This document shows, one piece after another, positions 17,311-25,216 of a stretch of 64,000 nt of DNA. The notes below the pieces were generated by a model, which was not told the origin of the DNA, did no database searches, and was given only the letters and a program-made list of their open reading frames with translations. A program made the translations under genes and the position numbers. How positions within the stretch are numbered: the stretch's first letter is position 1; each line of letters starts with the position of its first letter. The stretch is from contig NZ_MRCM01000023.1 in NCBI RefSeq assembly GCF_002303885.1, forward strand, positions 21,176-85,175. The letters are read 5' to 3'. Source of the stretch: Flavobacterium sp. ACN2 (lineage in GTDB: Bacteria; Bacteroidota; Bacteroidia; Flavobacteriales; Flavobacteriaceae).

Positions 17311-18336
17311 CTAGGCCGTTATAGCTAAAGAATTCAAATTAAACTTATATTCTTTTGGGCTGCAGTTGAATTTTTGTTTGAATATTTTAGAGAAATAGCT
17401 TCTGCTGGTGAAACCAATGCAGTATACAATTTCTGAAATATTTAAATCAGATGTTCTAATTAGAATTTCGGCTTTTAGAACACGCATGTGTGTGATGTAA
17501 TCGTTTACTGTACGATTATGAATCATTTTGAAACCCTCTTGAAGTTTATTTGGAGACAAACCAGATCTTTTACTTAAGGCCTTAATAGAAAATGCCTCTT
17601 CTGGACTTGTTTTTATAAATTCTGAAAGCTCTTTAATTTCTTCCATTTCTCTTAATGTCAATCCGTTTGATTCATTTGCAAAAGCGTGCAAATCATCTGA
17701 ATGTTGTTGGATTTCCATTGCCAAAATAATTCTCATGATGCCTTCTTTTAGCAAATTTCTCACAATTCCTTTTTGTGTGATGGAATTAAGCTGCTCTATT
17801 TTTTCTGCAATCTGCAAATTATACGAACCAATATAAAAGAAATCTGTTACTTGGTTATTTTCAAAAAAAGTATCTTTTACCTGCTGATTCAAAGAATGAG
17901 TTTGACTTGCAGTATCAATCTGAGTACCAACAATAATTAATGTGAGCTTTGTCTTTTTACCTTTTTCAAAAAAGAGAACATTATCCTGGTTTTGTTTAGA
18001 GGTTACAATTGCGGTTTGAAAAGTTTTTAATTTTCGTTCCTCACCATTTAATCCAAAACTGTGCGAAAGGTTTCCTTTAGAACAATAAGCAAAATAAATA
18101 GGCGATGATTTTACATTTAAAAAATCCAATCTCACATCTGCAGAAAATGTCATATCAAACTGAACGTAGGAGATATTATCATTAAAGGAAGCTCCAATAA
18201 TAGAACCTTCTGCAAAACTATTTTCTACTTTAAGTGCATATTCGTCTAAATCAAAATTCACTTTTCCGCCAAAACTAGTCTGAAGTTCATCAAATATATT
18301 TTGAGTTTTTTCTGTATTTATAGTAACTATTTTCAT
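17311..18336 (-). CDS. AraC-family transcriptional regulator
   Basis: A 341-residue protein. The last 100 residues hold two helix-turn-helix motifs of the AraC type: SIKALSKRSGLSPNKLQEGFK and ISEIVYCIGFTSRSYFSKIFK with the closing CSPKEYK. The first 230 residues are a beta-rich sensing domain with no clear ligand motif. It is monocistronic and divergent from the deoxyinosine glycosylase gene across a 160-base gap. Target genes are unknown. Confidence 0.92.
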   Translation of the reverse strand: MKIVTINTEKTQNIFDELQTSFGGKVNFDLDEYALKVENSFAEGSIIGASFNDNISYVQFDMTFSADVRLDFLNVKSSPIYFAYCSKGNLSHSFGLNGEERKLKTFQTAIVTSKQNQDNVLFFEKGKKTKLTLIIVGTQIDTASQTHSLNQQVKDTFFENNQVTDFFYIGSYNLQIAEKIEQLNSITQKGIVRNLLKEGIMRIILAMEIQQHSDDLHAFANESNGLTLREMEEIKELSEFIKTSPEEAFSIKALSKRSGLSPNKLQEGFKMIHNRTVNDYITHMRVLKAEILIRTSDLNISEIVYCIGFTSRSYFSKIFKQKFNCSPKEYKFNLNSLAITA

Positions 18337-18497
18337 GGTTTGCCGGATTTAAAATTATAATTTGCCAAACAGATTATTTTCTAGAAATCTGAAATTCAAA
18401 GTTCGTTTAAAGACACGCCAAAAATGTTATATAATTTTTCGGTTTTGTTTTATAATTCCTTATAAATGTTTATTTTAACATATCTATTTATTCCAGC

Positions 18498-18983
18498 ATG
18501 AAAAGTTTTTCCTTTGCCCCTATTAGTTCTCCAACTTCTAAAATTCTCATTTTAGGCACGATGCCTGGAACAAAATCTTTAGAACTAAATCAGTATTATG
18601 GTCATAATCAGAATAACTTTTGGAAGTTTATGTTTCAGATTCTAGGAGAAGAGTTTTCTACTGATTACGAAATGCGAAAAAACTTATTAATCAAAAACAA
18701 TATTGCGCTTTGGGATGTCTTACAATTTTGTAATCGAATTGGGAGTTTGGACAGTGCCATCAAAAATGAAATAGCAAATGACTTTGAAGATTTTTTGGCA
18801 ACACATCCTCAAATAGAAAGTATTCTTTTTAACGGACAAAAAGCAGCTGCGTTTTTTAAAAAATATGTTCACTTAACAAAAGAATACAAAACATTCACAC
18901 TTCCATCAACTAGTCCAGCCAATGCTGGCAAGACTTTTCAAGATAAATTATACGAATGGAACATCATTAAATCCTTATTATAA
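18498..18983 (+). CDS. DNA-deoxyinosine glycosylase (uracil-DNA glycosylase superfamily)
   Basis: A 161-residue repair enzyme. ILILGTMPGTKSLELNQYYG (about 16-35) with HNQNNFW is motif 1 of the hypoxanthine-DNA glycosylase branch; ESILFNGQKAA (mid-protein) and LPSTSPAN (about 136-143) are the later superfamily motifs. The family removes deoxyinosine, and sometimes uracil, from DNA as the first step of base excision repair. It stands alone and divergent from the AraC gene. Length is normal for the family. Confidence 0.88.
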   Translation: MKSFSFAPISSPTSKILILGTMPGTKSLELNQYYGHNQNNFWKFMFQILGEEFSTDYEMRKNLLIKNNIALWDVLQFCNRIGSLDSAIKNEIANDFEDFLATHPQIESILFNGQKAAAFFKKYVHLTKEYKTFTLPSTSPANAGKTFQDKLYEWNIIKSLL

Positions 18984-19207
18984 AGACCTGCATTTTATAC
19001 AATTAAAATGCAAATATTGAAATCATGTAACTTTTTCTGTTTAAAGTATAACAAAAATCATCTACTCTCGATCTAATTTTACATCAAAGAAAAATAAGCC
19101 ATAGTGAAGATTTAATGAACGAAATGGAAAGGCTTTCTTCTTATTAAAATTGACAAAGCAAACTGTAAAAAGTTTAGTCTATAAAGAGAACATTGGTTAT
19201 GTTAGTT
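18984..19207. other. Intergenic region, no confident feature
   Basis: An AT-rich stretch of about 220 bases after the glycosylase gene. A 22-codon frame from the ATG near 19007 is visible but has no supporting signal. Nothing else is called. Confidence 0.4.
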
Positions 19208-19255
19208 TATTTTTGGGAAAAAGCTACTCTATAGAAATATAGAGTAGTTTTGTTT
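19208..19255 (+). promoter_or_regulatory. -7 box TATTTTTG followed by a 9-bp hairpin in the 5' leader
   Basis: TATTTTTG (19208-19215) is an exact TAnnTTTG. Just after the predicted start of transcription lies a perfect stem CTACTCTAT/ATAGAGTAG (19224-19232 with 19239-19247) followed by TTTTGTTTTT. The hairpin could stabilise the leader of the DUF6526 gene or act as an early terminator. Confidence 0.4.
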
Positions 19256-19283
19256 TTATAGGCTACCATTAAAAGATAAAAAC

Positions 19284-19718
19284 ATGAAAATCCAGACATA
19301 TTATAATCATATACGGTTTTATACTCCGCATCATTTTATATATTATCCCATTTTAATTTTGTTCTTGATTGCCAGTATTTATTTGGCCTTTACGACAGAA
19401 GATCATTTAATATGGGCATTTATCAGCGTGGCTTTTGTATTTCTTTTTGCACTCGCTTATATGCTGCGCCAGCATTATGCTTTAACACTGCAAAACAGAA
19501 TTGTACGTTTAGAAATGCGCTACCGCTATTTTACTCTAACAGGCAAAAGATTTGAAGAATTTGAATACAAACTTACAGACGATCAGATTTTTGCTTTACG
19601 CTTTGCGCCAGATAACGAATTGGTTCCGCTTGTTGAAGATACTTTAAAAAACAGCTTAACAGGCGATGCAATCAAAAAAGCAATTGTGCACTGGAAAGCA
19701 GATTATCATAGAGTTTAG
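19284..19718 (+). CDS. DUF6526 family membrane protein
   Basis: A 144-residue protein. It starts QTYYNHIRFYTPHHFIYYP, then has two membrane helices (about 20-36 and 42-60) and a cytoplasmic domain with the family's LRMRYRYF-like stretch (here RLEMRYRYFTLTGKRFEEFE) and LRFAPDNELVPLVE. The order matches DUF6526, widespread in Bacteroidota and some Bacillota with no known function. It is monocistronic with a -7 box at 19208 and converges on the next gene across a repeat. Confidence 0.82.
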   Translation: MKIQTYYNHIRFYTPHHFIYYPILILFLIASIYLAFTTEDHLIWAFISVAFVFLFALAYMLRQHYALTLQNRIVRLEMRYRYFTLTGKRFEEFEYKLTDDQIFALRFAPDNELVPLVEDTLKNSLTGDAIKKAIVHWKADYHRV

Positions 19719-19724
19719 CAATAT

Positions 19725-19957
19725 CAATGGCAAAATTCAATGGCAATTACAATGTCAAAAATCAATAGCAATAGCAAAGTTCAATAGCAATAGCAAAGTT
19801 CAATAGCAATAACAATGTCAAAAATCAATAGCAATAACAATAGCAAAGTTCAATAACAATATCAATTTTTAATTTTTAAAATTAATTATTGAATTTTGAC
19901 ATTGACATTGATTTTTGCCATTGAATTTTGCTATTGACATTGATTTTTGAAATTGTT
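19725..19957. repeat. Inverted repeat of caatagc / caaaattc words between converging genes
   Basis: The left 140 bases are a tandem array of CAATAGCAA- and CAAAGTTCAATAG-like words; the right 90 bases carry the complements (TTGCTATTGACATTGA and similar). The element spans the whole gap between two converging genes. Confidence 0.85.
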
Positions 19958-21122
19958 ATTGAACTCTCTTTTTATTGAAAATAAGATAAAACAGAAACAG
20001 CAATACGCCAACTGCAACAATTACAGCAAAATAGATTGCAGCGATATTGGGATGCAAATAATTTGGCTCGTAAAACAACTTATTTAAAGTTTTAAATTTT
20101 TCTGCTAAAGCTTTTCTATCAAAATTATTTCTAATTCCATTAAGCGGTTCATCTTTATTATCTCTGTAGTGGTATACATCTTGAGTCAGCAACTTCGGAA
20201 TCAAATTTGTTTCTATATTGTATTTTCTTAAAAGCGTATCTAATCTTTGAAAAGTATACGTTAATGAATCTTTCTTAGCATTGTATAGCAATTTATAGCG
20301 ATCTACAGCTACTTTATATTTTTGCTTATCTACAGAATCTCCTTTTACAGGATTAAATAGAGACTTATTTTCTAAGAAAATACAAATATCCTCATCATGT
20401 TCTGGATGCACGGAAACACTCTTAAAAATAATTTCTGTGCTATCTCCCACAATTCTTTTTGAGATCACTCTTTTGTGCAATTCTTCTTTATCAAAACCGA
20501 TAATATCAAAAATACTATCCGCCTTACTTTTCGTTTTATCAAAAGTACTCGTTAAAGCTTTTATGGTGTCAATGCTATAATAATTGGTTTCTATAATCGG
20601 AAATTCACCAGGTACAATTGTATCATCTTCCTTAATTACGGGATACGGTTTTGGGTATAAAATATTCTCATAATTAAATAGTTTCTCAGAACTATAGGAA
20701 GTGTATGCGTATAAAAACGGATTTAAGACATTGATCAGTTTTTTGTCATTATTAAAATCCTTTTCAGACAATTCTGATTTCAGTTTAGCATTCATTCCGA
20801 AACTATAGCTAATAAAAAACGAAAAAGTCAGAAATGAAATAAAAAGCAAACAACCCGCGATTTTAAACAGATTCCCTCCTCTATAGCCTTCTCCAGAATG
20901 ATTTCGAATCAGAAAAAACAAAAAGAAAAGCAAAAACAAACCACTTACAAAAAAGTGCGAAATTGAAATGTCATCGTAAAACTTGAATCGGTAAAATTCG
21001 GTGTAGATGTTAATATTCTTTAGTCCTTTAAAAGTAAAATAACCGTATAAAAAGTAAGCAAAATGAATTAAGGCTAATATAATAACTGATTTTATGAAAT
21101 AACGTTTTAGATTTTTGGTCAT
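19956..21122 (-). CDS. Hypothetical membrane protein
   Basis: A 388-residue protein with membrane segments near residues 11-30, 55-72, 87-107 and 363-383. Residues 110-355 form a large soluble, probably extracytoplasmic, domain rich in Lys, Asp and Asn with many short strands. I do not recognise the family. The first three helices plus a distal single helix resemble small sensor or scaffold membrane proteins. It is monocistronic and flanked by palindromes on both sides. Confidence 0.75.
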   Translation of the reverse strand: MTKNLKRYFIKSVIILALIHFAYFLYGYFTFKGLKNINIYTEFYRFKFYDDISISHFFVSGLFLLFFLFFLIRNHSGEGYRGGNLFKIAGCLLFISFLTFSFFISYSFGMNAKLKSELSEKDFNNDKKLINVLNPFLYAYTSYSSEKLFNYENILYPKPYPVIKEDDTIVPGEFPIIETNYYSIDTIKALTSTFDKTKSKADSIFDIIGFDKEELHKRVISKRIVGDSTEIIFKSVSVHPEHDEDICIFLENKSLFNPVKGDSVDKQKYKVAVDRYKLLYNAKKDSLTYTFQRLDTLLRKYNIETNLIPKLLTQDVYHYRDNKDEPLNGIRNNFDRKALAEKFKTLNKLFYEPNYLHPNIAAIYFAVIVAVGVLLFLFYLIFNKKRVQ

Positions 21123-21124
21123 TT

Positions 21125-21178
21125 TTAAAAGGTGCTAAGGTTCTGAGATGCTAAGATACTAAGGTTCTAATATACTTA
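21125..21178. repeat. ctaaggt-family half element
   Basis: CTAAGGTTCTGAGATGCTAAG-like words in tandem without a matching right arm nearby; the partner words (CTTAGAAACTTAGTATCTCAG) lie at 21602-21633, about 430 bases away, flanking the other elements in this gap. Confidence 0.6.
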
Positions 21179-21235
21179 AAATTTATCTTGCCTTTCATAA
21201 AAATATATTTACAAAATTAAAAAGTAAAATAATCT

Positions 21236-21353
21236 GGGCGTGCCACCATTATAAAAAAAGGGCAAATAATAGCAACGCCTATTCGCCCTTTTTTTATAAT
21301 GCTGTCGGGCTGTCCATGCTGCTTCGGCAGCTTATTCCCATCCCTCACGCAAT
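21236..21353. ncRNA. Structured intergenic element, candidate Flavo-1 RNA
   Basis: TCTGGGCGTGCC, then a hairpin with perfect 16-base arms (21248-21263 and 21285-21300), then GTCGGGCTGTCCATGC, a small GCTGCttcGGCAGC hairpin and ATCCCTCACGCAATCAC. From memory, the blocks GGGCGTGCC, GTCGGGCT and ATCCCTCACGC recur in flavobacterial intergenic regions and resemble the Flavo-1 RNA motif. The strand follows this reading. The structure is visible; the family name is a recollection. Confidence 0.4.
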
Positions 21354-21485
21354 CACGGTTTCAAAACAACTTTCCGAAACATTTAGCCATTTAATTAGCC
21401 CAATCGGCAATGAATTTCAGCCAATTTTTGGTTACAAAGGGACAAGTTGCAAAGGGACAAAGTTGCAAAGAGACAAAGGTTTTCC

Positions 21486-21570
21486 GTAGAGACGCAATGC
21501 AGTGCGTCTAAAACACAGCATATCCGTAATCTGCCAATCTTTGGTTAGATGCACTGCAGTGCATCTCTAC
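21486..21570. repeat. Pair of GTAGAGACGCACTGC-type palindromes
   Basis: AGACGCAATGCAGTGCGTCT (about 21490-21509) and AGATGCACTGCAGTGCATCT (21547-21566, a perfect 20-base palindrome). The outer flanks GTAGAG and CTCTAC also pair, so the two form one larger inverted repeat. Preceded by GGGACAAAGTTGCAAAG words (21438-21478). A third copy is at 43079. Confidence 0.82.
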
Positions 21571-21638
21571 AGTATCACTGAATTTGATTTCGCTAAAAAA
21601 AACCTTAGAAACTTAGTATCTCAGAACCTTAGTCCCTT

Positions 21639-23060
21639 TTATTTCGAAATATCAAACCCTTCCTTCACTATTTCGCTTTCCACTTTATCAATCAGTTTAT
21701 TGGTTTTGCCCGTAAGTCTTTCTTTCTTCCAATCGCCTTTTGCATATATGACAACAGTAATTAAAGCCGTTACAACAGAAGCAATCGGGAAAGCCCACCA
21801 GATTCCAATTTTACCTAAAGAAGTATTATGAGACAAAATAAAAGCCAGCGGAAACTGGATTACCCATTGCGAAACCAAAGTTAGAATCATAGGCAATTTT
21901 GTGTTTCCAACAGCTCGAAAAACACCAGTTAAACAAAGCTGTATGCCTAAAAATCCCCAAGAGAGACAAGTAATTCTCAATAACTTTGTTCCACCTTCAA
22001 TAACGGCTTGATCATTCGGAACAAAAAAGGCGATTAAATACGGCGCAAAAATAAAAGCAATGATTCCGAGACCAGTCAATAATCCGAAACCCAGATAAGC
22101 TCCTAATTTTGAAATTTCAGCTGCACGATCAACATTTCCAGCTCCAATATTTTGCCCAACAAGAGTTGCAATCGCCATTGACAAACCCAAAGCTGGAATT
22201 AGAATGAGCTGAATCAAGTTGGAACCCGCACCATAAGAAGCAACTGTCAATGTACCAAAACGAACAATCAAAAATGTGATTGCCATCATTCCTAAAGCAC
22301 GCATTGACTGCTCAATTGAAGACGGAAAACCAATTTCAAACGCTCTTTTGATATGTTTATAATCAGGTTTAAAATCGGCAATGCGGAGATGGATTCCGTG
22401 TTTTCCTCTAAACAAAATTGCAAATCCAATTATAATAGCCAAAAGCTGTGTAAATAAAGTTGCCAAAGCCGCCCCTTTTACGCCTAAAGCTGGAATAAAT
22501 TTCCATCCGTAAATAAACAGCGGATCTAAGGCAAAGTTCAATATAACAGTTCCTAAAACAATATAAACAGGAAGTGTTACACGCCCAACTCCACGCATAA
22601 TCGATTGGAAAATCATAAATCCGAAACTAAAAACAAGCCCCACAAAAGCCACTCGCATAAAACCTAAAGCATCTACGTAAACTGCAGGCTCTACCTTCAA
22701 CAGATATAAAAAATACGGACTCAAAATATAGCCTATAATAGACAAGAAAACAGATACAATAATCACCATCGATAAAGTCTGTGCTGCGACGTGGTTGACC
22801 ATTTTCTGATTTCCTGCTCCAAAATATTGCGCAATTAAAATAGAACCAGCAATAGCCAATCCAGTTCCTAAAGCAATGGTTAAAAATATTACAGGCGTGC
22901 TTATCGAGACCGCCGCAACGGCATCACCGCCCAGACGCCCAACCCAAAAAGCATCTACCAACTGATATGCTGCTTGCAATAAATTAGCAATCATAATCGG
23001 AACGGCTAATTTTAATAATGAAGAAAGGATTGGCCCTTCTAATAATTCATTTTTTTTCAT
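21639..23060 (-). CDS. MATE-family efflux transporter
   Basis: A 473-residue inner-membrane protein with twelve hydrophobic segments in two similar halves. PIMIANLLQAAYQLVDAFWVGRLGGDAVAAVSISTPV opens the first half, split here as PIMIANLLQAAYQLVD and FWVGRLGGDAVAAVS; LVGQNIGAGNVDRA opens the matching loop of the second half. It exports cationic drugs or toxins using a Na+ or H+ gradient. It lies 60 bases after the marR-type gene on the same strand, and a copy of the MarR operator sits in the gap, so it is a regulated efflux gene. Confidence 0.93.
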   Translation of the reverse strand: MKKNELLEGPILSSLLKLAVPIMIANLLQAAYQLVDAFWVGRLGGDAVAAVSISTPVIFLTIALGTGLAIAGSILIAQYFGAGNQKMVNHVAAQTLSMVIIVSVFLSIIGYILSPYFLYLLKVEPAVYVDALGFMRVAFVGLVFSFGFMIFQSIMRGVGRVTLPVYIVLGTVILNFALDPLFIYGWKFIPALGVKGAALATLFTQLLAIIIGFAILFRGKHGIHLRIADFKPDYKHIKRAFEIGFPSSIEQSMRALGMMAITFLIVRFGTLTVASYGAGSNLIQLILIPALGLSMAIATLVGQNIGAGNVDRAAEISKLGAYLGFGLLTGLGIIAFIFAPYLIAFFVPNDQAVIEGGTKLLRITCLSWGFLGIQLCLTGVFRAVGNTKLPMILTLVSQWVIQFPLAFILSHNTSLGKIGIWWAFPIASVVTALITVVIYAKGDWKKERLTGKTNKLIDKVESEIVKEGFDISK

Positions 23061-23086
23061 TTATTCAAAATAATTATTCAAAAATC

Positions 23087-23102
23087 AGTTGACATATCAA
23101 CT
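23087..23102. promoter_or_regulatory. Putative MarR operator ahead of the MATE gene
   Basis: AGTTGACATATCAACT: half-sites AGTTGA and TCAACT around a 4-base centre. It matches the palindrome in front of the marR gene (23618-23632) in 13 of 15 bases on the reverse strand and lies 27-42 bases before the MATE start codon. Confidence 0.7.
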
Positions 23103-23120
23103 TTTAAAGTTCAAAAAAAA

Positions 23121-23597
23121 TTAAAGAGTTTCTAGCTTGTCTGCATAAGATCGTACCGCATTCAACGCTTCAATTCTTTCTTTTGGAGAAAAAACAGACA
23201 TTACTTCTTCTTCTGCCCTTTTCATCAGCGAGCGAATGCTTTTTGCTAACGAAATTCCTTCATCAGTAAGACTTACAATATTTTTACGTTTGTCTATTTT
23301 ATCTTTTACAACCTCAACAAGATTCTTTTTTTCAAGTGCTGATATACTTCTTAAAATAGATGATTTGTCTCGCATTGTTTTATCTGACAATTCTCTCTGC
23401 GAAAGACTTTTATGATGCAAAATCATCAACAATGGCAACTGTTCTAGCTGTAAGGTAATTCCAGCTTCATTCATTAACGCATTGGTACGCCTGAAAATTG
23501 CGCGTTTGATACGATGAATCTGAAAGAAGAAACTATCTGATATTTCTTCTTTCCAAAAATTTGAAAAACTTTCTTTATCGGCATGTTTTTTTTCCAT
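23121..23597 (-). CDS. MarR-family transcriptional regulator
   Basis: A 158-residue protein with the MarR winged-helix core: SLSQRELSDKTMRDKSSILRSISALEKK (helices 3-4), the wing VKDKIDKRKNIVSLTDEG (about 107-124) and dimerisation helices at both ends. It is first in a two-gene operon with the MATE transporter. A 12-base perfect palindrome TTGACATGTCAA overlaps its -33 region, and a near copy precedes the transporter, so it most likely represses both genes until a drug-like ligand binds. Confidence 0.92.
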   Translation of the reverse strand: MEKKHADKESFSNFWKEEISDSFFFQIHRIKRAIFRRTNALMNEAGITLQLEQLPLLMILHHKSLSQRELSDKTMRDKSSILRSISALEKKNLVEVVKDKIDKRKNIVSLTDEGISLAKSIRSLMKRAEEEVMSVFSPKERIEALNAVRSYADKLETL

Positions 23598-23601
23598 GAT
23601 G

Positions 23602-23632
23602 CAAAATTACAAAAAAGATTGACATGTCAACT
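23602..23632 (-). promoter_or_regulatory. marR promoter overlapped by an operator palindrome
   Basis: On the minus strand, TTG (23630-23628), 18 bases, then TAATTTTG (23609-23602). The palindrome TTGACATGTCAA (23619-23630) covers the -33 box. The predicted transcription start falls at or next to the ATG at 23597, so the mRNA would be leaderless or nearly so. Confidence 0.65.
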
Positions 23633-23771
23633 ATTTTTAAAACAAATCCTTATTTTACTGATATACAATTCATTCACTAAAATAATTCGGCTAAAAAAAG
23701 AAAAATGAACGATTATTTTTACTAACTTTAAATGTTAAATATTGCCTAATAAAAACTTAAAAATTAATCTG

Positions 23772-24683
23772 ATGAAACAATTATTTATTTTTTTGGTAAT
23801 GATGCTCCTTTGGATTCCGTTAAACGCTCAAACTGTTGCTGAAGCCAGTAAAGAGGATAGCTTAACAACTTTTAAAACTGAAAAAGACGATTTTCAAGAT
23901 AGTTCTTTAGATGATCTGCCCTGGCACAATAGACGTTTTAAAGTTACTGCTGGCGCTTTTTTTCCTGTAAATAATACTCAAGTTAAAGTTGAAGGCAACA
24001 ACGGAAATATAGGAACTGAGATTGATCTTGAAAATGATTTAGGATTTTCTAAATCGACTGTATCCTTTTTAGGAACATTTGATTGGCGCATATCCAAAAG
24101 ATCTCGATTAGGTTTTGAATATTTTGTATTAGACAGAACTGCAACAAAAACACTGCAAAGAGATATTAATTTCGGAGATCATACTTACCCATTGGACGGA
24201 AGGGTTCAAGGTACTTTTAATGTACAGATTGCTAGAATTGCTTATGGGTATGCTATTTTATCTAAACCTAAATATCAAGCTGGTCTATTGATTGGGGCGC
24301 ATGTTCTTTTCGCAGATTTAGGATTAAAATTAGAAGCTAATACGCAAAGTGTCGAATATCGTGATACTTTTGATTTTACTGCGCCACTGCCAGATGTTGG
24401 AATTTGGGGTGAATTTGTTCTTGGAAAACGCTGGGGTTTATATGCCAACGTAAATTATCTTGCCGTAAAAATTGATGAAACCGATGGCCGAATCATAAGC
24501 TACAATTTATCGGTTTTATATAATGTTGTAGATAACTTTAGTCTTACTGCAGGTTATACTGGCTTGAACTTTAGAATAGATACGGTTCAAGACCGATTAA
24601 ATGGTTTCTTAAAATGGGGATATAACGGGCCAACGCTTACAGCGGTTTACACTTTCGGTAAGCATGTTAAAGTTACTAGATAA
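23772..24683 (+). CDS. Outer-membrane beta-barrel protein
   Basis: A 303-residue protein. MKQLFIFLVMMLLWIPLNAQ is a clean signal peptide cut after Ala-Gln; an upstream in-frame TTG at 23742 adds ten residues before it, so I take the ATG at 23772. The mature part alternates aromatic and polar residues in about ten strands (RRFKVTAGAFFPV, GTFDWRISKRSRLGFEYFV, IARIAYGYAIL, LTAVYTFGKHVKV), as in small OmpA/OmpW-like barrels. The exact family is not recognised; it is divergent from marR, which may be coincidence. Confidence 0.82.
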   Translation: MKQLFIFLVMMLLWIPLNAQTVAEASKEDSLTTFKTEKDDFQDSSLDDLPWHNRRFKVTAGAFFPVNNTQVKVEGNNGNIGTEIDLENDLGFSKSTVSFLGTFDWRISKRSRLGFEYFVLDRTATKTLQRDINFGDHTYPLDGRVQGTFNVQIARIAYGYAILSKPKYQAGLLIGAHVLFADLGLKLEANTQSVEYRDTFDFTAPLPDVGIWGEFVLGKRWGLYANVNYLAVKIDETDGRIISYNLSVLYNVVDNFSLTAGYTGLNFRIDTVQDRLNGFLKWGYNGPTLTAVYTFGKHVKVTR

Positions 24684-25037
24684 AGGTTCTCTCTCAGATG
24701 CTAAGATTCTAAGGTGCTAAGGTGCTAAGGTTCTAAGTTTTTTTAACCGCAAAGAGCGCTAAGGATTACGCAAAGTTCGCAAAGTTTTTATTTCAAAGCT
24801 TTGTGGAAAAAAGCTATGAACATAATTTTACCGCAAAGAGCGCAAAGTTTTTTTTAGCTGAACGAAATATTCTCGCAAAGACGCAAAGTCGCAAAGTTTT
24901 TTATATTCTTTGCGACTTTGCGTCTTTGCGAGATTAAAATTTCATCAAAAAGCTTTGCGAACTTTGCATTCTCAAAAACCCACCTCAAAAAAACTCTGCG
25001 AACTTTGCGAAAATCTTTGCGCTCTCTGCGTTAAAAA
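24684..25037. repeat. Nested palindromes, ctaagat and CGCAAAG families
   Basis: A CTAAGGT-word tract (24696-24737) is followed by nested CGCAAAG-family palindromes. The inner one has perfect 26-base arms (24871-24896 and 24908-24933). Outer words ACCGCAAAGAGCGC and GCTCTCTGCGTTAA also pair roughly across about 290 bases. Another CTTAGAATCTCAGCATC tract lies at 25166-25212 and TTGAAACTAGAAAC words at 25060-25086. No gene is present from 24684 to 25216. Confidence 0.85.
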
Positions 25038-25092
25038 TTATACTCAAAGCTTATCAAACCTGAAACTTGAAACTAGAAACTAGAAACAAAAA

Positions 25093-25128
25093 AATAAACC
25101 CGATAACTCTCCAGCTATCGGGTTTATT
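25093..25128. terminator. Two-way hairpin downstream of the GH97 gene
   Basis: AATAAACCCGATA (25093/4-25105) pairs with TATCGGGTTTATT (25116-25128). It lies about 90 bases beyond the GH97 stop on the minus strand and could end transcripts from either side. Confidence 0.65.
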
Positions 25129-25216
25129 ACCAAACTTAAACTTACTTAACTTAACTCAAAATAAAACTTTATAAACTTAGAATCTCAGCATCTTAGAAAC
25201 TTAGAATCTTAAAAAA

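Noticed and set aside
19007..19075. A 22-codon frame with two cysteines after the glycosylase gene
   Set aside because: No promoter box ahead of it and no hairpin directly after; length is within chance for AT-rich DNA.
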